From Diadema setosum (Eukaryota > Echinodermata > Echinoidea > Diadematoida > Diadematidae): DNA of 64,000 nucleotides. Of the stretch, positions 44,616 to 59,200 are shown piece by piece (positions within the stretch are counted from its first letter, which is position 1; each line of letters starts with the position of its first letter). The DNA lies in contig CM067072.1 in NCBI GenBank assembly GCA_033980235.1, forward strand, positions 27,124,192 through 27,188,191, in the 5' to 3' direction. A model generated the notes under the pieces. That model was not told the origin of the DNA. It searched no databases and saw only the letters and a list, made by a program, of their open reading frames with translations. Both the position numbers and the translations under genes were made by a program.

Positions 44616-45836
44616 AAAAACCAGTTGAAACCAGTAGAAACCAGTAAGCATTTTTAACTGGTCTTTACTGGTTTTAACTGGTCTTAACTGGTTTCAACTG
44701 GTACCAGTTGAAATCAGAAGGTAACTCCAAATTTCCAGTAACAAAATAAGCAATTCTAACTGAAACCAGTTGATACCAGTTGAAGATGTACTGGTACCAG
44801 TTGATTCCAGTTTAATCATACTGGTACCAGTTTATACCAGTTGAAGTTGCACTGCTTACAAGTTGAAACCAGTACAAGTCTACTGGTACCAGTTGTAGTC
44901 TTACTGGTACCAGTTTATACCAGTTGAAGTTGCACTGCTTACCAGTTGAAACCAGTACAAGTCTACTAGTACCAGTTGTAGTCTTACTGGTACCAGTTTA
45001 TACCAGTTGAAGTTGCACTGCTTACCAGTTGAAACCAGTACAAGTCTACTGGTACCAGTTGAAGTCTTACTGGTAGTTTATACCAGTTGAAGTTGCACTG
45101 CTTACCAGTTGAAACCAGTACAAGTCTACTGCTACCAGTTGAAATCTTACTGGTACCAGTTTATGCCAATTGAAGTTGCACTGCTTACCAGTTGAAACCA
45201 GTACAAGTCTACTGGTACCAGTTGAAGTCTTACTGGTACCAGTTTATATACCAGTTGAAGTTACACTGCTTACCAGTTGAAACCAGCACAAGTCTACTGG
45301 TACCAGTTGAAGTCTTAATGGTACCAGTTTTATACCAGTTGAAGTTGCACTGCTTACCAGTTGAAACCAGTACAAGTCTACTGGTACCAGTTTATATACC
45401 AGTTCATATCTCATTGTATACCAGTTTTCAATTAGTTCACCAATTGAAACTGAATTAAAAGGTTAACAAAACTTAGTTTAAACATTACATTAAAAAGTAA
45501 ACAAAACACAATTAAACAAAACATTTGATGTGATTGAACTTGGACTCTTAATAACTTCAACTAAATGAAACTGGAACCAATTAAGATCAGTTGACACTTC
45601 AACTGACAGACTGTATTTTGACCAGTTTGTGTGTGTGATTGTCTGTGTGTGTGTGTGTGTGTGCGCGCACGTGTGTGTGTTTCGGTGTGTGTGCAAATTA
45701 GTTTACACAATTTGATACCCATGTAACAGACTGGACTTGCTTATAACTTCATTCCATATTAACACCCACTAAATCATTGAAATTCTAATACCAGTTGATA
45801 CCAGTTGGTTTCTATTGGTTTTTACTGGTTCTTTTG
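44616..45836. mobile_element. ACCAGTT minisatellite / foldback-like element, unit 2
   Basis: Copy of 31586-32806, apparently without unit gain or loss despite being a minisatellite. Confidence 0.75.
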
Positions 45837-46261
45837 CTCGTGAATATTCATAAGCTATTCAAATTATCTTCGTGAAAATGAGAAAATATTGTTAGATTTA
45901 TCTTTTTTTATGATTTGAATAAACATAGAAATGTCTGAAATGCATTAGAAATTTATCTAATGTTATTGCCGTGATATTCACAATTTCAACTTGTATCTCT
46001 GATGAGGTATTTTCATATTTTTGTAATAAACGTTTAATCTACTCGGTAACCATGTCTTAAATCATTACAGCAATATAGCCCTATATATATGAATGAAATG
46101 TCCATGGTACTAACTAGGTCTAGGATGTAGGCTAAGCCTAAATGTAGTGGTAGGTATAGGCTTTAAGACTAGTTGTAGGATTATGTTAGGTTAGATATTA
46201 ACAATGTCCTGACATACACCAAACACCCATACACCAAATAATGCAACACTGAATTAATTTT

Positions 46262-46378
46262 GTCAACTGGATCCCAGTTGATACCAGTTGACAACTGGTA
46301 CCAGTTGTCAACTGGTATCAACTGGTACCAGTTGTCAACTGGTATCAACTGGGATCCAGTTGATAACTGGTACCAGTA
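46262..46378. repeat. Palindromic ACTGGTACCAGT cluster, unit 2
   Basis: Copy of 33232-33348. Confidence 0.8.
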
Positions 46379-48478
46379 TGTCCCTGTCCCTTCCACAACT
46401 GTAACCACCACCACCACCGCCACTACTTTACTGCTCTTATTAACACTACCCTCGGCTAAACTTCGAAATCAGTATCTACTATTGAAAAAGCCAGTCTATA
46501 AGAGCGTGTTATTGTGATTCCTTGTGATAGTTGGTGGTTTTTTCTTCTTTACTTTACCTGATTTGCGTTATTTTATTTCAGAAAGCTTGATTCAAGTTTT
46601 AAGGAGTCATTCTCTGGAATAGGTCATGCAGGGGTAGTCAAAAGGTGGGTGTGGTTCGCACGAGGGTTAGAGCAATTAACCCATCACAGGAGACCACATT
46701 TCGAGGTCTGGAGCGGTATCTTTTTATCAAGAGTTTTATCATTCATGATCGCTGGTGTCTACCAATTTTTTTTTTCTTTTTTTTTCTTTTTTTAGCTAGA
46801 ATAAAATATCTTGCCTTATAGGCCCCATTTTCGTTATAACTTATTCCAAGTTGCCAATCTGATGGTTACAAGCTAATTTCTGCAGGAAAATTATCCTTGG
46901 ACGTGATGGGTTAATAAGGACCAAACCGCGGCAGATTCAAGTCATCATAATTCTTTTCTGTTCTCCGGGACTATATATTATTGTAGTATATTATTACAAA
47001 TGTACTTTATGTATAAACAGTCGGCCACAAAGGTAAAATGATAAATCTTGTTTGCATATGACCTCTGATGAGGTGGTAATTGATAACATACTCTCAAAGG
47101 ACGCCAGCTATAGGAGAGATCGCGCTAACGTTGAATTGCTCGTGGAGCGTAAACCCATCTGGGCCATCTGGGCTATCCATCATGCTACTGAGTTGATGTG
47201 TCATGTAATGGCCTGCAATTATCATTGTCATATTGTAATACCTTCTGTTACATAGCCGTTGTTGAGTAATCGGATTATTATCATCAGATTACTTTAATCA
47301 TGGCTACTAGGTTCTATAGTATGTTAGTACTATTTTGTTGTGCATCCAAACTTGATGTCATGCATCATTCTATTTTGGTATATCTAGTTTGTTTGTTTGT
47401 TTTTTCGTTGTGAACTATGGAAATAAAGTGACATTGAATCATCGATGAAATTGCCATTGTGATTGATCAGTTATAATCTTCGTGTTGGTGTTATTTATTA
47501 TGTATCTTATTATGTAAGTGTTATAAACATGTTAAAATAGAAATGACCTTCATAAGTCAATGACGGCGTGAAAGTGAATTTCACGGATTTTTTTTTTCGT
47601 CCTTCTGAGAGGTGACGGTGTTAAGTCATAAGAGTTGAGTCACGTTATATCGCCCGATCACAGAAATATCCCTGTTATAGTCGACTTTATACACCGGTAA
47701 AATCAAATCATGGATATAATCTCGAGTAAGTATACAAATCTGTAATTGCACAGGGTTTACATAGAGACACGTGACTCCTTTGGCAAACCTCCACTATTAG
47801 GCCTTCGTAAACAAAGTTTATCGTACAAAATATTGTTTGTGTGTTTTATAGTACAAGCGCCAAAATTGTTTCGTCTCGCACTTTCAGTGAGAAAGAGATA
47901 ACATGACGGCCATTACTATATACCAGTCTTCAATTAGAATTTCCTGAATTAAACCTTGAAGATCACATTCACAGCCTATAGAGAACCGTCTCGACACTGG
48001 TTGTTTTGAGGTACTTTGAGACCAGATAAGAGCTACAGAAATGAAATACAAACATGACGAGACTGACGAAGTTTATTAATTGATAGTGTCAGACATGGTG
48101 CCAGAACCTGTAGTGTTGTATTATAAATTGTCTGCCGATGTACTTTAGAGTCAAAGTGCTGACGAATCATTTAAAATATGTCTTATTTTTGTCTGTCTAG
48201 AGATACCCAGGGGCGGATCCAGGAATTCTGAAAGGGGGAGGGCGCAAAATAAAAAAAAAAAAGGAAAGGGGGCGCATGCGCTCCCTTTTATTTTTCTTTT
48301 AATTTATTTTATTTTAACATAAAAAAAAGAGAATTTTATTTCTTTCTTTCAATGTAAACACAGAACTTTGACTTGCAATCATCGAGCTGTAAGGTCGTAT
48401 AGTCCCCCGCCATAGATATCTGGACGTATTTTCAGCGTAGGCCATGAAACAAGTTGGAGTAATTTCTGTATACACAAA

Positions 48479-48513
<35 letters not shown>

Positions 48514-49546
48514 GGCCTCCAAGTGGCGTTTTCAATGTGCACAACTCCATGGTTTTCATTATCTTGTCATTTAATTCTTTACATGCCCATCTTCGAGGGA
48601 AGTATCCAGGTTAATATGACGTTTATGTTCAAACGTTTTCATAAGCATATAACTTCCCGAGAAATTTGTGCCCACGATCAATGTCGCGTGGTAATTTCAG
48701 TCAATGTGAATTTCATAGCGTATGAACCTGCCGAACTTAGCTTGTCAACGAGAAAACATACGAAAAAAAGGTAAATACACTCACTCTATTTGCTCACAAG
48801 CGACGGTTCAGTGGTGGTCATAACACTGACTCTGCTGCTTTTTCCTCACACGTGAATGAGTAAAAAACGGACTTTGCTCACACTAGCCTGATGCGGTTTA
48901 CGCTTTGACGCTTAATTTGAGCGGAAATGGAGACAGACTGTTACCCGTTCTCATGCTTCCTCTGTACTTTATTCGGAGTGATGTACAAGAGAATGTAGAT
49001 GCAAAAACGGATAGGTATTTCTGTGCTGGGTTATTGTTCGACAGGAGAAAATTGGCTTGGGGTGTATGCATTTGAACATGGACTCTTTCAACCATACCAC
49101 TCAAAATGTTTCTGTTTTTGTCTTTGTTTTATGAAATTTCACCTTTCACAAGATGACTATATCTCTCACATGTAAAAACATTTTTTATTATTATTAAAGT
49201 AATCCTAGCATATGCCCCAAGTTCGAAACCTGTCAAGTGTCAACACCACAATGTTGTAAGCAATATCAGGAAGGTGATAGAATTTAACTGTTGGCATGCA
49301 GATAATTGCACCCCCCCCCCCCTGCGTGCACGTCAATTTCATTTGACCTTATTAAACTGTATAGGATTGATACTATATGGCCATAGAGTACTTGGCTACA
49401 GGATAACAAGGAGGGCAAAATTTAAAACCAGACACACTCGGAGAGAGCAAGAATCGTCTACTAAGGCCAAACCAAGGTTCACAACCGCCATATAACTTTG
49501 CTAGCACACACACACACACACACAAGTATACATAAATGAGGCATAA
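46379..49546. other. Between orphan GH3-A tail and GH3-B exon 1, unit 2
   Basis: Copy of 33349-36519: truncated GGATCC MITE end (48208-48290), (AC)n near 48478, poly-C near 49311. No coding homology. Confidence 0.5.
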
Positions 49547-50056
49547 GCCAATTGTCAAGTCAAAGCAGGGAGATTGAAGAGAAGTAGGCTTTTCAACTCC
49601 CCCCCCCCCCCCCCCCATGGTCAACGGCCCTCGATCCCACTGCAGTAATTGCAGGAGGAGCGAGCAGACGGTCGTCATAGCAACGCGACACCTCCATTTG
49701 AAACCATTTTAAACGTGAACGTGACGCCATTTGGGAAAACAAAATCTGACCTCCCCCCCCCCCCCCCAAAAAAAAAAAAGAAAAAAAGGAACGAAAATAA
49801 TATCCGAGTACAATATCATTACCCTTTCGTACCTGCTCACGATCAAGGCACAAAGAGAGCTACATTCTTCAGAAGATTTGGTGGAGTGATCTGGGTGGTG
49901 TGGCTGACAAGCCATGCTAGGTAAGCCATTGTCAAGACAGAGAGATGGAAGAGGGGTCTCTTTTCAACCCCCTACATGGTCAACTGCCCTCGATCCCAAT
50001 GTAGTACATGTAATTCCAGGAGGAGCGAGCAGACGGTTGTCATAGTAACGCGACAC
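49547..50056. repeat. Two-copy ~145 bp direct repeat, unit 2
   Basis: Copy of 36520-37030 with different poly-C lengths. Confidence 0.8.
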
Positions 50057-50911
50057 TAGACACCAACGAGAGTGTAGACCCCAACGAGAGGGGAAGAAAA
50101 TATCGTCTGTGCAGAAACTGTCCGCTGTGAAGTAGAATGTAAAAGTATACAGGTAGGACCTACATGTACATCATTATTTTCTTCGTCTGTAGCCTCCCCT
50201 TTCAATCCTCTCCCCTCGGCTTCTCCTTCCTCTCCACCTGCCACTCCGCCTTCCCACCCCCAACCCCGCCCACATTGTCCCAGCTCAAAACCTTTTTTTT
50301 TTTAAGGCTTAGCCTTTTTCTAAGGCCCTCGTCACACACTCGGAAATCGAGCGTGTCTCGAATTCATCTCGCGACCTGAAGCTCAAACCCCGCGTCATAT
50401 GTACCGTGAACTCTTCTATTGTTGCTGCTAAAATAATCCCTTATTACTTCTATTACTCTATACCTCTTCTCTTTTTTACGTCCCAACACCACGATGGCTT
50501 GACTATTGTAAATGACCTCTAATTTACTATTTTACACGTCACAAACAACACATAAAAGAAAAAGGAACTTTAGTTGTTATAGTTTGACAACCTTCACAGA
50601 TGTCCTTCACGTTGAACCCGTCCCGGTATAATGCATGTCAATAGGCCACGGCACGCCGTCAGTCGACTTTGATCTTGGTACCATACACTCATGTGTCAAG
50701 CACTCTGCAAAGAATGAACTCCTGGGTCTCTTGAACGCTGTTGCAAACTCCAATTTCGGGGGTCCGTATATATACCAGTCGTACGCTGAATACTCCTCCG
50801 TATAGAAGAAAGAAGCCATAGGCCTCGTCTGATCTGAAGACGGAGAATCAAGTGTTCAGACTTGTATGTACATTCTAAGCAGAACCTTGTGTATGCTGGG
50901 GTATCATAACC

Positions 50912-51032
50912 ATGACGAGGGCTCAGGTGAAATTGCGCTTTGCTGGCCTGGTGAGTCTGGGCCTGGCCCTGGCCATTATCCATCGCTGGACACAAGTCCA
51001 AGACCTGTCTCTCACCTCGACAGTCTTACGGG
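50912..51032 (+). CDS. GH3-B exon 1, unit 2 copy (proximal)
   Basis: Identical to 37885-38005 and 4 kb upstream of exon 2, so the likelier first exon of gene B. Same ATG context and gtaaga donor. Confidence 0.75.
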
Positions 51033-53160
51033 GTAAGAACGAAATTTGTAACTAAATTTGTAAGAACGAAATTTGTCGTCTCATTTAGTTGACTGTAATA
51101 TTAAAGGGATGGTATAATATTGGTGGAGATGAGAATTAGGCTTTTAAGATGCCAAGACAAAGATACCAAGAAACCACTTGTGAAATAAATACAGATCATG
51201 CTATTTTAAGAGGAATTCAAAGTTTATGAGATGAAAATTCACAAACAGAATAAAAGAAAGCGATTCTAAGAAAATGTGGGTCCTATTTTTATTGGGATTG
51301 CTCTATTTCAGATATCTCGGCCATTTCAAGACCAATTTTCATCAAAAATAAAAAATAAACGCTTCAAATTTCTTTTGGAATTATTCATGTGTTTTCATAT
51401 TTCATAAGAGGTTTCTCATTATATCACCAAAAATGTTAGAAACCTGAAGTTAGGTCTCAACCAAAACTACTACACGATCCCTTTGAGATCGACTGATTTC
51501 GACCCCCCCCCCCCCCTTCTCACAGTCTTTCTCCGTCTCACTGTTACTTTCTTCCAATTATACAATATGCAGCTTGCCAACATGAGCTTGTCAATGGTTT
51601 CAATTTTTTCTTTTGTTGTGTTGAGAATATGAATAACCATTTGATGAGATTACAGCAGATTTCTGTATGAAAGGAACTGTTAATCTAAATTGGAAAAAAA
51701 AAAGTATGGGATCTGATAGAATCGACACAAGTCTTCTTATATGTTGATCTAGCTAGTTATTTGGCTAAAGCCTCAGCTCTTTTGTTTTACTAATCGTTGT
51801 GTGTAGACCCTGCCACACCTGTCTTAAAACAACTCAATCTGTAATGCCAAATCACACACCTACTGAGTATGATTTTGCACATAGTCTCTAAACTTCACTG
51901 AAGAAAAAGAATGTTTACGAACAACTTTTGCAAATAAAAAAAAAATTGATTTCGTCCAGGGTATATATATATATATATATGAATATATATAATGCGATGA
52001 TGCTGATACTCGTACCGTACCCCTTTGTCATCTTAGGAAGAATTATATTCGAGACAATGTAATGATGACAAAAGATGTCGCATGAAGCCGGCTGTTACGA
52101 AGCTTTCGACCTTGGTCTTCCTCAGCTTTATTATCTGTTTATGAAATGAAATATATGAAGAGTTTGTTTGCAAAAACCGATAAGTCCATAATTGCCATAT
52201 GGAGATATTTGCGATTAAAGGTCAAGAAAAATAAAGAGAATAATAAGAAAATTTTTGCTTCTTTTGACCATAACTTCAAAAATGTACCTTTATATGTAGT
52301 GGCCAATATATCATTTAAAAGGGATTATTCTGTACTTTATGACAGAGAGCGTACTTCAAAATCTTCAAAAATGGACTTATCGGTTTTTGCAAACAAACTC
52401 TTCAGTCATATGTTTTTGAGCATAACAAATCTGGAGTCATGAACACAATATATTAAATACAAGTTCAGCATGAGTTAATAGCTTCATAGCATAATTGGCA
52501 ACATTTTTGACAATTTGCAACACATTCAACAATGTATAACTGTAAATGAATATATAATGAGTATAATATGTAGCATACAGACATATCATACAATAAAAAT
52601 ATCAAACACATATCATAAATAAACTAAGTAATATAATTACCTGCTAAGCAGACGTGTGAGTTACTTGGGTGTCTTGTGGCTGTCTTGTGGCGGGATGAGA
52701 GTGATCATGTGATATATTGGGAGGGAAGGTGTGTGTGCAGTGGTGCATGTCAGGCAGAAGTGAGGTAGTATAAAGAATTAGGTTCAGTGTAAGTGTGTCA
52801 GTGCAGATGGAGGGTTGTTAACAATTACGATACAATAAGCATTCTCGTGGTCATTAACCCCTACAGCTGGTTTACAAACAATCAAAATAGCAGGCATGGA
52901 ACCCGGGTACAGATAAAGAGTGGATGGTGTGTTGCCACTTGTCCCTTGGCACATAACACAGAAATATACAATATGCACAAATATAATATATACCAAAAAT
53001 ATTACTGACAAAATCTTCATACTCTTACCAAACTGTATCGCACAGTATAATATATTGTTTTTCCTGTGTACACCTCTATCCGTCTCTCTATTTATCTATA
53101 ATCATCACTTCCTATACATATCATATATTTTAATGCACCCACATTATGATCATTATATAC

Positions 53161-53208
<48 letters not shown>

Positions 53209-53223
53209 CATAATATGGGTGCA

Positions 53224-53292
<69 letters not shown>

Positions 53293-56200
53293 ATTGATTG
53301 CAACATACACTCTCGCGATTATTATAGACATCAGTGGTAAAGGCTCGGTCTCTGATATATATTACCAAGAAATAATGACTATGCAGGTGCCAATTTACAC
53401 CTGTCGATCAAGACAGATCGACTTGGGTTGATGTAATACATCTAGTCAACGGATTTTGACACAATACTGGATTTGAGCTCGGGATCTTAAGTTAATCCAC
53501 ATTGCGTTACCACTTGCCTCACCGAAAGTTTCCTTCAGACCTCCCATATTCTGTTGAAATTACGAAGCTAGGTAAAACCAGTAAGATGGGAAGAGAGGGC
53601 TACATCTTATAGAAATTAGATGTTAAAAAATATCTAAAGAATTTAATGTGTGAATCATATATAATGAATTTTATTAAATGTACATTCTATGCGAGGGTGT
53701 GTGCAATTTCTCTTCTCTTGATGCCTTAACTTTGTTGTTAAAGTTGGTGTTATCAATTTTTATGATAATGTAATTATAGTGTGGCATTTTGGGTTTTTTT
53801 CGGGGAGGGGTTGTCAATATGAATCAGCTGTTGTGTAAAGTGTCAGTTTGTTTTATTTCTTTTCTTTATGTCTCCCTGTAAAGTTGTAAAGCTGTAAAGT
53901 TTGATGTAAACCAAATATGGTTAGTCTTCGGACTTTTTTTTTTATTTTTTTTTTAATAAAACCGAAATTGAATTGACTTGAATTGAATTGTTTAATTGAC
54001 CAGACATAATGTGTCGATAAACGCAAGTTCTTTGAGTCAATATCACATTCGTGACAATGCATTAACATATATGTGTGCATAATTTATAGTACAAAGTACG
54101 CCCATGCAGCGGAATCAACTATTAACAAACATAATGGTATGTGAGATGCATATTCTAAGCTTGAATGTGCCCTCTGTTATGTTATGCAAGGACGCGCAAA
54201 ATTTACGGTACTGAAGCCATACCTGGTCCTAACCGTGAAAAAAAAAAGTACGAAGATTTTGCTGCGAGCCATCCAAAGTAGCAGCGCCTTATCCCCTGAT
54301 CATGGCAAAGGTTGTCTGGCCAACTATAATTGCTTCAAAGTATGAATACCATTTAGATGACACTTTTGGCACGTATATAATTCACCATGCTCGATTCAAG
54401 ACGATTATGGAGACATATACTGATATACCAGAATCTTATCTAAAATAGAGTCGTGGTTGATGCGCGGTTGACTACAGTTGAATCATTACGGAGAAACAGA
54501 AAACGTGGCTCTTTGGAATGATACCATGCAAGTGAGTAGGGAAGACAGTTGACTGTCAAAATTTGACGTTTGATATATCTTGACGTCAGTTTCTATCCCC
54601 AATATTAATGTAACAATAAGTTGATAAGATAATAGACATCCAGCTAGGGGTAGAGCTTGATAAATAGTAAAAGCATACACAACCTCTGAATAAACTGACG
54701 AGAGAAAGTGAGATGAGCCAGGAGCTTACATTGATGTTAATGTACGACCTCGGAATGAATATTGCATCATAGCATCTATGATACACAACCTCACACATCT
54801 TATGCTGAATTCTCTAAATAGAATAGATTGCCTACTCATGCACATTCGCGTATCAAACGTACAAACATTAAAATGAACATTTGTATAATCAAAAATTTCG
54901 TGGTGAATAATTACGTACAAATCTGGTTGCCGCTCCTGGGGGCATATCAGGAAGTCATTAATATTAATACAGAACATATAGATCCGTCTTTTTTTTTCTT
55001 TAAATGAAAAAGAAGAGTAAAATTTTGAATCTTGGAATAGGAGTCTTGTTAGTTTAACTTGTTTTCATGGTTTGAATTAAAGTATTATCTTGTTTCTAAT
55101 GCAGGTCTTCTCGTCACCTTTTTGGCATTATCGGCCTTTTTCTTCATTCGAGTATCGCTGCTATTCGCGCCACGGTATGCTGACGCGAAAGTGCTTCTAC
55201 TGCGATACTTGTATGTTGTGATAAACGACCGCATCGGGGCCTACTTCGCCAAACGCCGCGAATACGAGTCGGCACATTGCCAGGAGACGCAGGAAAAATT
55301 CCTGCTGAATCTCCTATCCAGGCGGACTAAGACGGCCTATGGAAAGGATCATCGTTTCGCGGACATCAAATCGGTCGCCAAATTCCGCCAGCGGCACCCT
55401 TTGACCAAATATGCGCACTACGCGGAGTACATGGAGCGCGTCGCGCGCGGAGAGAGGAACGTGGTGACAGCCAGTAAGACGACCCGAATCGGCAGAACGT
55501 CGGGAACGACGGGGAAGCCCAAGCTCATCGCCGTCACCATGGAGCGGCAGCTGATCTCCCTCTTCAAAATGGGCGCCATGGTAACGCACCTCGTCGAACA
55601 GCGCCACGCACCGGATGCATCGCCTCTGCAGACGTTTTTGTATCTGTACGTCCACACTGACTCAAAGCTATCGGAAGGTGGAATCAAGATGGGACCTATA
55701 ACAACGTTAGCCCTTCCCGATCTCCTTTTCCGTCTACTGTTCGTAACTCCTCCGGCAGGAATGCGACTGACCAATGAGCACCAAGCTATCTACGTCCACT
55801 CTCTCTTCGGTCTCCGTGATCGCACCATCAAGTCCCTCGTCGTTATCTTCGCCAGCGCCCTTCTCTCCTTCTTCAAATACCTGGAAGAAAACTGGCCTAA
55901 ACTGGTGGAGGATCTGCGCCGAGGTCGTGTCAGCGACGACGTCGGTCTCGACGCGGAGATCAAAGCGGCACTGGAAGCCGAGCTAGAGCCGGAGCCAGAG
56001 CGGGCTGCGGAGTTGGAGCGGGAGTTTAAGAAAGGCTTCGATGGCATAGCCAAGCGCATCTGGCCCCACATGCTGTACATTCTAGCCATTTCCTCCGGAC
56101 CACAGGCGCCGTATGCTAGGCGGACGGAGAAGACTTACGCTAAAGGTTGGTATATAACGCACGTTTTGATCATCTCCTGCTTAGCAAAGTGTTCAGTTTG

Positions 56201-59200
56201 CTTTTGCTTTGGATTACCATGTTGTATTATGTTTTGTTTACCCTAGAAATCAATAAAATCAACTTTCTACTCGGCATTTATCATAGTTTCAAGCTCACAC
56301 CTCTGCAGACGACATGTTCCGTGAAGAGGGTATGTACACAATGATAAATCATAAAACTCAGATCAAAATAAACTTGCTCTCATCAATAATGGTCTGGTAG
56401 AGAATGGAACAGTAATCCCATACCCATTATACAGTATAGGGATCATTTGCTAATCTATCTTATGTTTCGACAGGTTTACCGATTGTGTCTCAGGTGTACA
56501 ATGCCACGGAGGGTGTCATCGGCACATACTATGGAGACGAATACCAGTACCTCATCGATGTCGCTGATATCTTCTACGAGTTCATCCCAGTCGACAAGCG
56601 GTATTCAACAGCAAATACATTCAAACCTGTCTTAGTGACCACCTGCATGATGCCGTCACCACCCCCCCCCCCCCCCCCCGGGAAATAACGTGTCAAATAC
56701 CCTAGCTATGTGTGGTGGCGTCATGTCGGACAGCAGAAACAGTAGCCCCACATTTTAGCTTTTGATTGCTTATGGCGGCCACCAACGCCTTTTCCGGGGG
56801 CCAATCCGATAATAATAATAAAAAAAAACATCCCCTAACACATCAACAACAAGAGAAACTGCTGAATTTCATAATCCCCCGTTTTTATTTCCATGAAAAT
56901 GAAATAGCTTTAAACAGCAATTAATGTTGACATTCATTCGTACATAGATCCACGCATCCATTCATAACATATGTACCCGTGCATTTCCAAGTCGTGCAGC
57001 AAAATTAAAATGGCCTCCAATCTGTCTGTATAATAGAGGCCACCTATCTATAAAGGCCACTCTTTCAGCTTTGATTGAGTGGTCGCTATAGACAGGTTTG
57101 ACTCTACTGACATCTTGACTAATATTTGTATTGTTATTATTGTTTTCACTTCTTCTTGAATTTCTTTCTTTATTATACTTTTATAACCTGTTACTTTTAC
57201 TGCTTTGCTTGTGTGATGATATCCATTGAACTTCAGTGAATTTGAACGTGAGACTTCACTTCTCCATGCCTTCCATTTCCGAGAGGAGGGAAAACTTTAA
57301 TTAACTGTTATCTTTATCTTTCCTTTGGTACTCAATCCAATCAGGGAGGAGGACCAACCCGACACCCTACTGGCCGAAGAGGTACAGGTGGGCGAGTCCT
57401 ACGAACTGGTGGTGACGAATATGGACGCCCTCTTTCGGTACCGGATGGGAGACATCGTTAAGATTGCTGGCTTCCACAAGAAATGTCCAATCGTTGATTT
57501 CCAGTACAGGTAAGATGACCTCGGAACGGTGACAGACTTACTTTGCCTAGAATATGGCGGAAAACCAGATGGACAGTGGCGACTGAGACACCCCGACTAA
57601 TATACCCGTTTGCCAGAAGGCCCTCTCGCTGTATGATGGTGAGCGGATGGGTAGAATGAAGCTCAACTGAGTTAAACTGCGTCGCGCTCGGCTGGACTCG
57701 CTCCGCTCGCCCGTTATAGCCGTCATACAGCGAGAGGCCTCTGACAAAAGGCTACGACTAATATAGAGAAGGCATAATTATGGGAATGAAAATTAGAGTC
57801 TGATGGGCACCAGAAAGTGCACCTTGCTTTAATGCTAGAAAATCTGATTCGGTGGTGATTTCGCTCAGTCGGCAGCGCGTCTGCCTCCAGAACCAAGGAC
57901 GAGGGTTCGATTCCCCAAGTCTAACTGAGCAATGTTGTGTGTAATCATACCGTCCCATCGCGTCTTAAGAGGCAAAACACTCTGTCCCTCGGATGTGACA
58001 TGAAATGGAGGTCCCGTGTATTAGAGAATCACAACTCATGCACGTAAAATAGCCAGCCTCATTCATTCATCGCAAAGAGCATGGTCCGAAGAATTGCAGC
58101 AGAATATGGGCTATCTAGCCATCTTCTCAGATGAAAAAAGAAATGAACAAGTTGTCTAGTGGGTAGTTATCAACCTCTACAAAACAAAATCATTCACATG
58201 AATCATGTAGGGCTTACGGCCCATACAATTCATTGTAACTAAATTTCAGGTTTTGGCATATCAAAACCATTTTTGACACGCCTACCTAAAATTTGAATTA
58301 TTTTCCATATCTTTCTGTTCGTAGGTGACATGTCACCTACGAAAGTATGTCACCTATGAAAGTGTGCACACTTTCATTGCTTAAAAAGAATGTGAATGTC
58401 AAACTTTTCAGTGCCCGTCGAAAAAAAAAAAATCTATAAAACATATTTGTATGAATGAATGATTTATTACCAAATTTAAGTTCAAGTTTACAATCACAGA
58501 TAATTTATACAATCATTGAGAATACAATAATAATAATACAATTAACAGGAATACAAGACATGAAAGTATAGGATCAAACTTATCAACAATATGAATATGA
58601 AAGTGCAAACATATTTACAAATTTGGTAAAAGGGTCCAACAAGTTTAATAGCAACGCTAGTGGACGTTGGCCCTTGAATGCAGAAGAATATATAAATTCA
58701 ACAAGAAATTTTTTTACATTATAAACAAGTGTATTTATACTATATACAAGATTAACATTTTGAAATTGATAAGTGTACTTACATTACTTATATTACTAGA
58801 ATTGAAGTTTTTGCTTTGTGGATTACAAAATAAACAAGTTTATTCCAATAATGTGTATTCTTCCAATAAATTCTTCTTGAAGACTTCACAAATTTTTTTA
58901 CGAGAGGATGTATAACGTAAATCAGTTGAAAGATTGTTCCATATTTTAACACCTGAATATGCTATTGATCGCTTCCATAATTCTGTTCTGACAGTTTTTA
59001 GTTTAAAATTGCACATTTGGATATATTTTGTCAATATAACCATTTGGCGGCCATATTGAATGCCATTTTGGACGGTTTGTTGTAATATAAATATGTATTT
59101 TGCCTGACAAAAATGCGAAAAAAGAAGGTCTGGTCGCATCGTTGGGTGTGATCCCCCACATCACTTTACATAACGATTTTCATCACGCATAACGATACAT

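Larger units (their letters stand above)
40674..53703. repeat. 13.0 kb tandem duplication, unit 2
   Basis: Second copy of 27651-40673. It brings a second set of GH3-A exons 4-7 without exons 1-3, and a second GH3-B exon 1 that lies nearest the rest of gene B. Confidence 0.95.
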
